NCBI GenBank assembly: GCA_037953625.1
Contig: CM075649.1
Span: forward strand, 101,499,290-101,563,289
Direction: 5' to 3'
Length of the DNA stretch: 64,000 bases
Origin: Crotalaria pallida
Lineage: Eukaryota; Streptophyta; Magnoliopsida; Fabales; Fabaceae
Of this stretch, positions 54,298-64,000 are shown piece after piece. The position numbers were made by a program, and so were the translations under genes. Every line of letters starts with the position of its first letter. Positions within the stretch are counted from its first letter, which is position 1. The notes below the pieces were generated by a model. It saw only the letters and a list, made by a program, of their open reading frames with translations. It did no database searches and had not been told where the DNA came from.

Positions 54298-54541
54298 TGA
54301 GTATTAATTGGCTTCAGTATGAGGAGTGGTCTAGGATTCTGGGTTTGAGTGATCTTGAGGATTCTTCCTCTTCTTCTTCTTCTTCTTCGTCTTCCGATCT
54401 GGAGGTGCTGGACTTTCTGCCCTCACCCTTCCGCCATCGCATGGTAGATCCGATGGCCGAAGTACCACTATCAGTAGATTACCCTCGGAACCCCGAGGAG
54501 GAGGAAGGTAGGAAACTGTTGTATCAAGCGGCGGAAGAGCG
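54298..54541 (+). pseudogene. Antisense extra ORF of third Tat element, N-terminus only
   Basis: From ATG 54298 the frame reads M-S-I-N-W-L-Q-Y-E-E-W, a serine run (S x11), then an acidic and proline-containing stretch. Like the ORF at 22214 it has a serine-rich start and lies just inside the 3' LTR on the strand opposite to pol. It is cut at 54541 by the Sirevirus, so only about 81 codons remain here. The identity rests on position and general resemblance. Confidence 0.5.
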
Positions 54542-56040
54542 TGTAGGATTCTCATGTTTTGATGCTAACAATCTCTCTCCAAGCAACAACATTGGCAACA
54601 AGCAAGCTACACCACATGAAGATTAGAATTAGGATTTTTATTAATTCTATTTCAATGTAATCTTTATTTTATGCAATGCATCTCATTGGTGTGGGTAGCT
54701 TAGGTGATTTTAAGAATATTTAAATAATGTTTGATTAAGAGTGAAGATATTTTAAATCTTGATTAAATAGCTTGTGAAAATCATTTTAGAAAAACTTTGT
54801 TTTTATTCAGATTCTGATCAGTTTACTCGAGTAATAAGTACTGGATCACTCGAGTAATTTATGTCATGACAGGTTAATCGAGTAATGGTTTACACATCAC
54901 TCGAGTAACTTAATCTGACATGTTTCACTCGAGTGACGTTGTTTGGTTTACTCGAGTAATTCAATCAGTGTTGGGAAAATTTTAAAAGGACTTAATTTTC
55001 TCTTTCATAAAGATATACTTTCATTCTTACAATTTTCTAATACACTTTCAAAAGCAATTCAAGAGCTATTTTACATCTTTCAAGAGCTATCAAGATTCAA
55101 CAAAGAACTTTTCATTCTTCACTCTATTTTCTATCATTGTTCAAATATTCTTGAGATCATATTTTTGTTCTTAGTGGTTGTTGAAGATTTGCAATTTGTG
55201 ATTGCATTATTGAAGTTTCAACACAAGTGAAGAATCTCACAAGGAAGACTTTGAGGATCAAATCAAAGCAAGAAAAGAGGATTGGTTGGAAGCATCTTCA
55301 ATCAATTAGCAAGGAAATCTAGAATACTCAAAAGGGGTAGATTAGATCAAAGTGTTTGGTACACACTTTGAATTGGGTTTTAAGATAGGAGAACTAAGAA
55401 TCTAGTTGCATCTTAAAACATTCTAAAATCTACATTTGAAGATTTCTAGTGAAGAATCTCTCTTGATTTAAGAGGGGACTGGAGTAGCTTTCAAGTGGGT
55501 GAAAGTGAACCAGGATAAATCCTTGTGTCTCTTTTATTTTCATTCCTTGTATTGCATTAATTCTTTAACAATTGCATTTTTAGGTTAGAATTGGGGTTTT
55601 CTTAATTCAACATAATTGATCTAAAATTGCTTGTTAATATTACTTGAAATTGTTCATATTAATCATTCATAATTTGTTGAATCATCATAGCATTGTTATT
55701 CTTGAAGAACTCCATTGAAAACTAAGTTTTAAATTGAATTTTACCCAGTTTACTCGAGTAAAGTTCTCATCACTCGAGTAATCTGCTTTCAGTTTATGAA
55801 CATTACTCGAGTAGGTTTTCTAATACTCGAGTGATTTGCTGAATACTCGAGTGAAATTATTTTTGCTTGCGTATTACTCGAGTGAAGACTTGAGTTACTC
55901 GAGTAATCTGATTTGAATTTTTAAGAAAATTTATTTTCATAAAACCATTCTTTTAGGTGGACGAAAAATCTGTAATAAGGCTTCAATATTCTATTCACCC
56001 CCCCTCTAGACTATATTGAGCCGCTTGTTGGTTTCCAACA
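54542..56040 (+). repeat. 5' LTR of Sirevirus (1,499 bp)
   Basis: Starts TGTAGGATTCTCATG and ends TTGGTTTCCAACA, directly before the primer site. It holds two clusters of the palindrome TTACTCGAGTAA and close variants: six copies at 54825-54962 and seven at 55745-55912. A poly-pyrimidine CACCCCCCCTC stretch lies near the end. Confidence 0.93.
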
Positions 56041-56042
56041 AG

Positions 56043-56058
56043 TGGTATCAGAGCTCGG
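56043..56058 (+). other. Primer binding site (tRNA-iMet)
   Basis: TGGTATCAGAGCTCGG begins two bases after the LTR and matches the standard complement of initiator methionine tRNA used by copia elements. Confidence 0.95.
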
Positions 56059-56115
56059 ACGAAAAATCCGAGCCTTAAAAAGCTTTTTCGAAAAGATCCT
56101 TTTTACTTGGAAACA

Positions 56116-57903
56116 ATGGGCTCAATTTTAAATCCTTTTGGTGGTGAAGGAACTTCCATTAATCGTCCTCCACTATTCAATGGTGAGGGTTATGCTTATT
56201 GGAAGGTCCGCATGAAAATCTTTATTCAAGCCATAGATATGGAAATTTGGAACGCCATAGAGAATGGACCTTTTGTTCCTCAAACGAAAGTAAATGATGT
56301 TGTTTCAATCAAACCTCAATCGAGTTGGGACAATGATGATAGGAAGAAAGTTGCATTTGATTTAAAAGCTAAAAATATCATCACGTCCGCTCTTTCTTAT
56401 GATGAGTTCTTTCGAGTATCTCAATGTGTTGATGCTAAACAAATGTGGGACACATTACAAGTCACACATGAGGGCACTTCGGAGGTTAGAAGGGCTAGGC
56501 TAAATACACTCATGCATGAATATGAACTCTTTCGTATGTTACCTAATGAAAATGTAGGTGACATGCAAAAGCGGTTCACTCATATCATAAATCATCTTTC
56601 TGCACTTGGAAAAGTTATAACTAATGGTGAAGTTGTTAATAAGATTTTGAGATGTCTTAGCAGGGAATGGCAACCTAAGGTGACGGCCATTATGGAAGCT
56701 AGAGACGTGGATCAAATTGATTTAGAAACTCTATTCGGAAAGCTTCAAGAGCATGAAATGGAGCTTGGACGGTTATCCATGAATGAAGATGCCGATAGAA
56801 AGAAAAAGGGGATTGCTCTTAAATCAACTTCAAAATCTCTTAAGGCACAAGAGGAAAATTCTCAAGTGGATGACTCGGACTCCGATATAGATGATGAGAC
56901 CCTTGGCTTGCTAGTTAAAAAGCTTGGTAGGTTCTTTAAGAGTAAGGGAAACTTTAATAAGAATAGACAAAGAGATACTAAGGATTCACAACCAAGAAAT
57001 AAGACTAACAAGGATCACATCAAGTGTCACGGGTGTGGAAAGCTTGGTCACTATCGATCAAAATGCCCAAATCATTCTAAGAAGTCGGAAGGTGACAACT
57101 CTAAGTTCAACTCATCTAAAGGAAAAAGGGCTTACATAGTATGGGATGAAGAGGAGAGTCAATCAACATCTAGCTCATCGGATGATGAAGAACTTGCAAA
57201 TCTATGTTTGATGACGAAGCTTGATGAAGAGGAATCTTCGAGCATTAAATCAAGTGACAATGTCAATGAGGTAGATTATCTTTCCGATGCTAGCTCTAGT
57301 TCTAATTCTCCTTCATTCAATGAGTTGTACAATGTGTATGTAGAGATGCATAAAGAGTTGAAGAAACTTGCTAAAATAAATGTTGAAAGAAAGAATTTCA
57401 TAATGAAGCAACATGAAAAGATAATTGAACTTCAAAAAGATTTAGAAGAACTTAAGCTTCAAAATGAAACTCTTGAACTCATTTATGCAAACTCTACATG
57501 CAATTGTGAATTGAAATCAAATGACACTCCATCTTGTGAAAATTGCAAGTCTTTGGAAAAAGAAGTTTTTAATTTGAATGATCGACTTGCAAGGCTCATG
57601 AAAAGAGATACTTCATTAGATCATTTGCTTTCAACTCAAAGGAACAATAGCAATAGATCCGGTCTTGGCTATACCAAACCTAAGAAACGCAATTATCGCA
57701 AAGTTGGTGGATTTTCAAAGAATAAGATTTCTAAAAACCCAACTTGCCATTATTGTGGAATCTTTGGGCATACCACGAATAAATGTAATATAAAGAAATT
57801 TGGTATACCAAGCGGAGAATATATTTGGATTGTTAAGGGGACTTCTCCTCATGCTAACAACAAAGGACCCAAAACCACTTGGGTACCTAAGTCAACCAAA
57901 TGA
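56116..57903 (+). CDS. gag: Sirevirus gag, 595 aa
   Basis: Structural protein forming the virus-like particle. The start is the ATG at 56116; an open TTG nine bases before is not needed. The N-terminal half is the copia gag domain (Y-A-Y-W-K-V-R-M near residue 25; W-D-T-L-Q-V-T-H-E-G-T near 110; L-P-N-E-N-V-G-D-M near 140). A first zinc knuckle C-x2-C-x4-H-x4-C (C-H-G-C-G-K-L-G-H-Y-R-S-K-C) lies near residue 303, an acidic serine-rich stretch near 350-400, a coiled coil near 410-480 and a second knuckle (C-H-Y-C-G-I-F-G-H-T-T-N-K-C) near 543. Double knuckles and this length suit Sireviruses. It ends at TGA 57901-57903; pol follows in the same frame. Confidence 0.93.
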   Translation: MGSILNPFGGEGTSINRPPLFNGEGYAYWKVRMKIFIQAIDMEIWNAIENGPFVPQTKVNDVVSIKPQSSWDNDDRKKVAFDLKAKNIITSALSYDEFFRVSQCVDAKQMWDTLQVTHEGTSEVRRARLNTLMHEYELFRMLPNENVGDMQKRFTHIINHLSALGKVITNGEVVNKILRCLSREWQPKVTAIMEARDVDQIDLETLFGKLQEHEMELGRLSMNEDADRKKKGIALKSTSKSLKAQEENSQVDDSDSDIDDETLGLLVKKLGRFFKSKGNFNKNRQRDTKDSQPRNKTNKDHIKCHGCGKLGHYRSKCPNHSKKSEGDNSKFNSSKGKRAYIVWDEEESQSTSSSSDDEELANLCLMTKLDEEESSSIKSSDNVNEVDYLSDASSSSNSPSFNELYNVYVEMHKELKKLAKINVERKNFIMKQHEKIIELQKDLEELKLQNETLELIYANSTCNCELKSNDTPSCENCKSLEKEVFNLNDRLARLMKRDTSLDHLLSTQRNNSNRSGLGYTKPKKRNYRKVGGFSKNKISKNPTCHYCGIFGHTTNKCNIKKFGIPSGEYIWIVKGTSPHANNKGPKTTWVPKSTK

Positions 57904-60900
57904 TATTTTTTGTAGGTGTGTCTTCGAACCAAAGAGCGCAAATGGTATTTGGATAGTGGTTGTTCGAGACACATGACGGGAGACAAAACGCACTTCATGG
58001 AACTTACTCCGAAAAGTGATGGATTTGTGACATACGGCGACAACAACAAGGGCAAAATTCTAGGAGTCGGGAAGATCGGTAACGTATCTAACCTTGTCAT
58101 AGAAAATGTCCTATACGTAGAAGGCTTAGAACACAACTTGCTTAGTATAAGCCAACTATGCGATATGGGCAATTATGTGACTTTTACTCCGGAATTATGT
58201 TTCATTAAGTCTTCTATAGATGATAGTGTTAAGTTTGTTGGTCGTCGCTCTAATAACACTTACTTAATTGATTTGGATGAGATAACTTCACTATTTTCAA
58301 AATGTTTCAAATCTTTTGATGATGAAATTCGTCTTTGGCATAGACGAATTGCTCATGTGAATGTGAATCAATTAAACAAACTTTTGCGAAAAGATTTAGT
58401 AATTGGTTTGCCTAAACTAAATTTTAAGCTTGATGGCATTTGTGACTCTTGTCAAAAGTGCAAGCAAGTTAAAAGTTCTTTTAAACCTAAAAATGTGATA
58501 AGCACAACAAAGCCTTTGGAGCTAATCCATATGGATTTGTTTGGCCCTTCACAAATTAAAAGTTTAGGTGGCAATTACTATGGATTTGTTTTAGTAGACG
58601 ATTTTACTAGATTCACATGGACTTTATTCTTATCCGCAAAAAGTGAAGTTTATAAATGTTTTAAAAAGTTTGCCAAACTCATCCAAAATCAACTAAGTTT
58701 GAAAATTGTGTCTATTAGAAGTGATCACGGAGGTGAGTTTGAAAACACTAGGATTGATGCGTTTTGTGATAAGTTTGGTATTGATCATCAATTTTCGGCC
58801 CCTAGGACTCCGGAGCAAAACGGAGTTGTAGAAAGGAAAAATAGAATATTAGTGGAACTTGCTCGTACTATGTTGATAGAATCAAATGTTCCTAAATATT
58901 TTTGGGCTGATGCAGTAAACACTGCTTGTTATGTGCTTAATAGGGTTCTTATTCATCCGCATTTAAATAAAACACCTTATGAACTTTTAAAAGGGCGAAA
59001 GCCAAATATTTCACATTTTCATGTTTTTGGGTGTAAGGTGTTTGTTTTAAATAACGGAAAGGAACCGGTCGGCAAGTTTGACTCCAAAGCCGACGACGGC
59101 ATATTCATAGGTTATTCAACCCATAGCAAAGCATATAGAGTCTACAATATAAGAACATTAACCGTTGAGGAATCCGTGCATGTTGTATTTGATGAATCTT
59201 CGAAAGGAGATTGTGTTGTTTCTTGTGATGATAATATAGGTACATTTTTGGATCATGAGAATTCAACACCACAACAAATGGAAGAGAATCAAAATGAAGA
59301 TAGAGAGGTGCAAGCACAAGATAAAGACTTAGCACAAGAGATTCAATCTCAATTACCAATAGCTTGGAAATCAAACAAAAATCATCCGATTTCTAACATC
59401 TTAGGTGACATTGCGAAGGGAGTGGTAACCCGACGCACTTTAAATAATTTCTGTTATTATGTTGCCTTTGTATCTCAAATAGAACCTAAAAGTATCAAAG
59501 AGGCTCTTCAAGATGATCATTGGATTATGGCCATGCAAGAAGAATTAAATCAATTTGAAAGAAACCAAGTTTGGGAGCTTGTGCCAAAACCCGATGATCG
59601 TCCTGTAATTGGTACTCGGTGGATCTATAGGAATAAGTTAGATGAATCGGGTATTATTGTTAGGAATAAAGCTAGGTTGGTAGCACAAGGTTATAGTCAA
59701 GAAGAAGGAATCGATTACGATGAGACATATGCTCCCGTTGCTAGACTAGAAGCTATTCGTATTCTTCTCGCTTTTGCTTCAATTATGAATTTTAAATTGT
59801 TTCAAATGGATGTTAAGAGCGCCTTTCTTAACGGATACATTCAAGAAGAAGTTTACGTGTCACAACCTCCCGGATTCGAGAATTTTGAGCATCCGGACTA
59901 CGTTTTCAAACTGAAAAAGGCTTTGTACGGTTTGAAACAAGCTCCTAGAGCTTGGTACGACCGATTAAGCAATTTTTTATTACAAAAAGGTTTTAAACGA
60001 GGCACTGTTGACACTACACTTTTTATTGAACGTTCCGGTAAGGATATTTTATTGGTTCAAATATATGTTGACGATATTATATTTGGTGCTACTAACGATA
60101 ACTTGTGTAAGAAGTTTTCAGACTTGATGCAAAGCGAATTCGAGATGTCGATGATGGGAGAGCTTACATTCTTTCTTGGTCTTCAAATAAAGCAGCTTAA
60201 TGATGGCATTTATATTCATCAAAGTAAATATTGTAGAGAGCTTCTCAAACGTTTTGGAATGGATTCGTGCAAATCCGCTTCTACACCAATGAGCGTTGCA
60301 TGCTACCTAGATCAAGATGAGGCTGGAAAAGCGGTAGAGGTAACGAAGTATCGTGGTATTATTGGTAGTTTGTTATACTTAACTGCATCTAGGCCTGACA
60401 TCATGTTTAGTGTATGTATGTGTGCACGTTTTCAAGCAAAACCGAAAGAGTCGCATCTAACTGCTGTCAAAAAAATAATGAAATACTTAAAGGGTACAAT
60501 GAATACTGGACTTTATTATCCTAGGGATGCTTTTCTAAAACTTATAGGTTATTCGGACTCTGACTTTGCCGGTTGTAAAGTTGAGCGAAAAAGTACAAGC
60601 GGAACATGCCATTTAATTGGTAATTCACTTGTATCGTGGTTTTCTAAAAAGCAAAATTGTGTAGCTTTATCAACCGCGGAGGCCGAATACATAGCTGCAG
60701 GTAGTTGTTGTGCACAACTTTTATGGATGAAACAACAATTATCTGACTTTGGTTTAAATTTGACAAAAATCCCTATAAAGTGTGATAACACTTCTGCAAT
60801 TAATTTGACTAAAAATCCAGTATTACACTCAAGGACAAAGCATATTGAAATTAGGCATCACTTTTTGAGAGATCATGTTCAAAAAGGTGATTGTGTTATT

Positions 60901-61017
60901 GAGTTTGTTCAAACTTCGGATCAATTAGCTGATATCTTTACAAAACCATTACCAAGGGACACATTTTATAAGATTCGAAGAGAACTTGGTATTTTTGATG
61001 AATCAACTATTAGCTAA
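57904..61017 (+). CDS. pol: Sirevirus pol: protease, integrase, RT, RNase H
   Basis: One frame, the same as gag, open for 1,033 codons from 57916 to TAG at 61015. Domains in order are protease with D-S-G-C-S-R-H-M-T-G (residue ~13), integrase with H-x-H and C-D-S-C-Q-K-C zinc region (~140-180) and D, D, E at M-D-L-F-G (~206), R-S-D-H-G-G (~268) and V-V-E-R-K-N (~305), RT with Q-M-D-V-K-S-A-F-L-N-G (~635) and Y-V-D-D-I-I-F (~716), and RNase H with S-D-S-D-F-A-G (~878) and the usual C-terminal L-A-D-I-F-T-K-P. All catalytic motifs I can name are present. Between gag and this frame lie two stops, TGA 57901 and TAG 57913, so expression needs readthrough or splicing; TTTTTTGTAG before 57916 resembles a splice acceptor. 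Confidence 0.93.
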
Positions 61018-61774
61018 TTGTATTTGATGCTTTTCGAAATCACTTTCAAGCCTATTTCAATGTGATTTGTATTTTGAGTTGTTGTATCTTATTAAAGTGT
61101 TTCTTAACTTTTTGATATGTAGTCATGTGTGTATGTGTTCTATAATATGCTAATTGCTTTATTTGTATGTGTGTTTCTTGCAAAATGCTAAGTGTTTCTA
61201 TGTGTTTGTGCATGAAAAATGTTTTTGCATGAAAAATTGAAATTTTTAAAAATCTGGACAGTTCACTCGAGTAACAGATTTCTTCACTCGAGTAATTTTA
61301 AAATCTCTTTCGTATTACTCGAGTAATTCTGTCTGTCACTCGATTAATTTTAAAATGACTTTCGTATCACTCGATTAAGTTCATCCATCACTCGAGTAAT
61401 TTTTTTTTATCTTTCGGCATACTCGAGTAACATTCTTTTTCACTCGAGTACTGCTCGAATCACTCGAGTGACGTATGAACATTACTCGAGTAACTTACGT
61501 GATTTTAAAAGCTGAACTGTTGAAATCTGCATCATTTTCACGACTTTTTCTCTCTCTTGTTCGTCTTTCTCTCTTCTCTCTCATACGGGTCTTCATCAAA
61601 TCATCATTTTTCAGCCACAAAAACTCACAAATCATACAAATTTTTTCCATATTTCCTCATTATATCATCATTTCTACTCATTTCATTCATCAATTTCACC
61701 AATTTTATCCAAAAATCCGAAAACCCCAAATCAAAACCCTAACCCCCAAAATCGAATCTGCACTTTCTGAATCA
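61018..61774 (+). repeat. Spacer with 10 palindromic CACTCGAGTAA repeats
   Basis: After ~240 bp of T-rich sequence, ten copies of YACTCGAGTAA or CACTCGATTAA lie between 61264 and 61492, about 20-35 bp apart. They are the same motif as in the two LTR clusters. A pyrimidine-rich leader then runs to the ATG of the third ORF. Confidence 0.88.
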
Positions 61775-62971
61775 ATGGCTTCTTCCTCTCACTATCAACC
61801 TCCTCAAAAGAAAGCAAAGCAAGGAGCAGGTCGTAATGATCCTTGGTTTTCTGGAATCAACCGAGATTTGCGGGAACCGGCATTTATCAATCGCTCTTTT
61901 GGTCTTACAAGGTATGTTAAGTTTGCTTGGTTGCGTAAGGAGCAATTTCCGTTTGTAGAGGATTTAGAATTTCAGAATTTGAAGAGGTTTTTGGAATTTG
62001 AGACTCATTATTACCCTAGGCTTGTCAGACAATTTTATCAGAATTTTACTAAGCTAGATGGTGAGTATCAAACAATGGTTAGAGGACATCATTTTGTTAT
62101 AAAGCCTGCGGATTTGACTATGATGTTTGGTTTAGAAAACAAGGGAACTTTTATTGGTGATACTGAATGTCTGGATTTGAATGTGGATACTACTCAGATT
62201 TATACTGATTTGTTGCGTACTGGTGAATCTTGGGGTGATAGGACTACTAGAACTGTATCACCTTTGCATGCTGTGGATAGGGTGCTCATGTACATTGTCT
62301 CTTATTGTTTGATTCCTAAATGCAATCAAAATTATGCTCAATTGGGAGATGATGACCTTACTTTGTTTCATGGGATTAAAAAGAGGTATGAGATGAATTG
62401 GAATAAAATGTTTTTAGCTCGTATGGAAGCTGCTGCTCAATCTCCTCCTACCCAATTCTTGCCATATCCTATGCATGTCACCAAGATCATGAGGTATTAT
62501 CGTGTTCCAATCCCTGATGATGAGCCAGCTGAAATGGAAAAGAAAAATAACTGGTGTCTTAATGATTCGCACATTAGTTATATGAAAATTGCTTGGCATA
62601 GGGAAAGTCGCACTTGGTTATGGAAATCACAGATTAAGGAAATGGCTGAAGCTGCAAAGGCTGCAAGAGTTTCAGGTTCTAGAAAAAGGAATTTACTTGC
62701 TGATAGGGCTGGTGCATCTTCTTCTGTTCCTCCTTCTTCTACTGATCCGATGGATACCGATCGTGTTGAGGACTATATCGATTTGGATAATCTTGGTACT
62801 CCATTTGATGCACAGGCTGCTCATGAGTCATTGGTTGAGCACATCAATGCTCAATTCACTCAGTTGGAGATGAGACAGGATGTGAAGAATATTGCCATGG
62901 AGCATCGTTTGATGGATTACATGTCTGGCCTATTTTCTCACCATTTCCCTCCTCCTCCACCTGATTCCTAG
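61775..62971 (+). CDS. Sirevirus third ORF (so-called env-like / plant-transposon protein), 398 aa
   Basis: I chose the ATG at 61775 (M-A-S-S-S-H-Y-Q) because upstream codons to 61475 run through the palindrome array and a T/C-rich leader. The product is soluble-looking: no signal peptide or clear membrane segment. The central part (R-E-P-A-F-I-N-R-S-F-G-L, then F-L-E-F-E-T-H-Y-Y-P-R-L-V-R-Q-F-Y) resembles the 'putative plant transposon protein' domain found in extra ORFs of Athila and Sirevirus elements. The N-terminus has a basic K-K-A-K-Q patch and the C-terminus ends in a proline run. Position after pol is that of the env-like gene of SIRE1, but an envelope role is not supported by this sequence. 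Function unknown. Confidence 0.75.
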   Translation: MASSSHYQPPQKKAKQGAGRNDPWFSGINRDLREPAFINRSFGLTRYVKFAWLRKEQFPFVEDLEFQNLKRFLEFETHYYPRLVRQFYQNFTKLDGEYQTMVRGHHFVIKPADLTMMFGLENKGTFIGDTECLDLNVDTTQIYTDLLRTGESWGDRTTRTVSPLHAVDRVLMYIVSYCLIPKCNQNYAQLGDDDLTLFHGIKKRYEMNWNKMFLARMEAAAQSPPTQFLPYPMHVTKIMRYYRVPIPDDEPAEMEKKNNWCLNDSHISYMKIAWHRESRTWLWKSQIKEMAEAAKAARVSGSRKRNLLADRAGASSSVPPSSTDPMDTDRVEDYIDLDNLGTPFDAQAAHESLVEHINAQFTQLEMRQDVKNIAMEHRLMDYMSGLFSHHFPPPPPDS

Positions 62972-63493
62972 ACCTGTGGATGCTGATGATGTTTTGCCTG
63001 CTTGATTTCTATTTCATGTTTCATATGCATATTTCTGTTTATGTTTCTGTTTCATGTTTCTGACTCTGTTGATACTATGTTTTAGGACCTTGTGTATGGT
63101 CTAGTTTGGTTAGTTTCGTTTGCTTATTTGCTATGGTTGATGTCTTTTTGCTTTACACTATGATTTGCTGCTTAGTGTGATACTCTGCTATTATTGGATT
63201 ATGGTGCTATATTCGTTGTGTGTTTATATTCGTTGTGGCACTATTGTGGTTTATTTTGGTCTTGTCTTTATTGTTATATATTTTATATACCATTGTGAAC
63301 TACTTACCTTCAACTTTTGGCAAAGGACTTTTCTCAACTTTATTATCTTTTTAATGATGCCAAAAGGGGGAGAATATTTTGTTGATGTTGTTCTTGTAGG
63401 TTAAGTTTTATTATATTTTTCCTAGGTGTTTTACATTTAGGGGGAGTATGTTAAAACTAGTGCTTAATTGCAATGGAGGTTTATCATCATCAA
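62972..63493 (+). other. Sirevirus 3' noncoding region with extra purine tracts
   Basis: T-rich sequence without a gene (a 79-codon frame at 63165-63404 is fortuitous). Two purine tracts, CAAAAGGGGGAGAATA near 63361 and TTTAGGGGGAGTATG near 63438, precede the main one. Multiple purine tracts are a known Sirevirus trait. Confidence 0.7.
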
Positions 63494-63505
63494 AAAGGGG
63501 GAGTT
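63494..63505 (+). other. Main polypurine tract of Sirevirus
   Basis: AAAGGGGGAGTT immediately before the 3' LTR start TGTAGGATTC; primer for plus-strand DNA synthesis. Confidence 0.9.
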
Positions 63506-64000
63506 TGTAGGATTCTCATGTTTTGATGCTAACAATCTCTCTCCAAGCAACAACATTGGCAACAAGCAAGCTACACCACATGAAGATTAGAATTAGGATT
63601 TTTATTAATTCTATTTCAATGTAATCTTTATTTTATGCAATGCATCTCATTGGTGTGGGTAGCTTAGGTGATTTTAAGAATATTTAAATAATGTTTGATT
63701 AAGAGTGAAGATATTTTAAATCTTGATTAAATAGCTTGTGAAAATCATTTTAGAAAAACTTTGTTTTTATTCAGATTCTGATCAGTTTACTCGAGTAATA
63801 AGTACTGGATCACTCGAGTAATTTATGTCATGACAGGTTAATCGAGTAATGGTTTACACATCACTCGAGTAACTTAATCTGACATGTTTCACTCGAGTGA
63901 CATTGTTTGGTTTACTCGAGTAATTCAATCAGTGTTGGGAAAATTTTAAAAGGACTTAATTTTCTCTTTCATAAAGATATACTTTCATTCTTACAATTTT
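63506..64000 (+). repeat. 3' LTR of Sirevirus, first 495 bp
   Basis: Matches 54542-55036 base for base apart from one G-to-A difference (ACATTG here, ACGTTG there). It is cut by the window end about 1 kb short of completion. Confidence 0.95.

Larger units (their letters stand above)
54542..64000 (+). mobile_element. Sirevirus (Ty1/copia), young copy, 3' LTR cut by window end
   Basis: In order it shows a 1,499-bp LTR, iMet primer site, large gag, pol with protease-integrase-RT-RNase H, a spacer with palindromes, a third ORF, several purine tracts and the 3' LTR. Integrase before RT defines Ty1/copia. Large gag with two zinc knuckles, pol in gag's frame after a stop, and a third ORF are Sirevirus traits (SIRE1-like). 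The 495 visible bases of the 3' LTR differ from the 5' LTR at one place, near 63902 against 54938 (A for G). The left flank is GAGCG; the right target copy lies beyond the window. Confidence 0.93.

Noticed and set aside
56107..56115. gag start at TTG
   Set aside because: An ATG lies nine bases downstream; eukaryotic initiation favours it.

Overview
The window is plant nuclear DNA, almost certainly from a eudicot. It is AT-rich, noncoding over most of its length, and built almost entirely of transposable elements nested in one another. I see no intact ordinary host gene, rRNA, tRNA gene or bacterial feature. The one recognisable host-gene sequence is a GL3/EGL3-type bHLH fragment carried inside a CACTA transposon. 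Its wording and the large Sirevirus recall legumes, but that is a weak guess about the species.

Left third (1-16103): a Tat-lineage Ty3/gypsy element on the minus strand (gag, protease, primer site and 567-bp 5' LTR; its 3' side lies before base 1). Its gag is split by a 12.7-kb non-autonomous LTR retrotransposon at 1941-14620. That element has two ~5.75-kb LTRs but only 1.18 kb of noncoding interior, and a 5-bp target duplication with one mismatch.

16104-20604: AT-rich DNA with small inverted-repeat elements. A foldback element (17059-19972) is split by a 2.7-kb Tekay-like solo LTR (perfect TSD GCTGA), which itself holds a 344-bp Mutator-type MITE (perfect 9-bp TSD).

20605-38150: a second minus-strand Tat element, with its 3' LTR, an extra ORF antisense to pol with its own TATA box and a likely 79-bp intron, and a decayed pol with dual RNase H. 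A 10.2-kb CACTA transposon (22838-33052, TSD GCT) sits in the extra ORF. It carries an uninterrupted TNPD transposase, a multi-exon TNPA-like gene ending in a Ulp1/C48-like protease domain, the captured bHLH piece and long arrays of subterminal repeats.

38150-42873: a ~2.9-kb inverted duplication whose arms each contain the same SINE, with two Stowaway MITEs and an LTR fragment inside; then a second inverted repeat with outward TATA boxes, and two copies of another SINE family.

42874-49867: a Tat-like non-autonomous element in an LTR-interior-LTR-interior arrangement, carrying a 2.8-kb Tekay-like solo LTR (perfect TSD CCACC) and a 1,034-bp hAT element (perfect 8-bp TSD).

49868-54541: an Athila-like derivative that keeps only the protease, the 3' end of a LINE, and the 3' LTR plus first antisense-ORF exon of a third Tat element. 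That exon is broken by a young Sirevirus (Ty1/copia) running from 54542 past the window end, with long LTRs, open gag, pol and third-ORF frames, and three clusters of the palindrome TTACTCGAGTAA.

Several old copies carry stop codons or lost catalytic residues that fit G-to-A or C-to-T change, as expected of methylated, silenced repeats. The Sirevirus and the CACTA are the least decayed.
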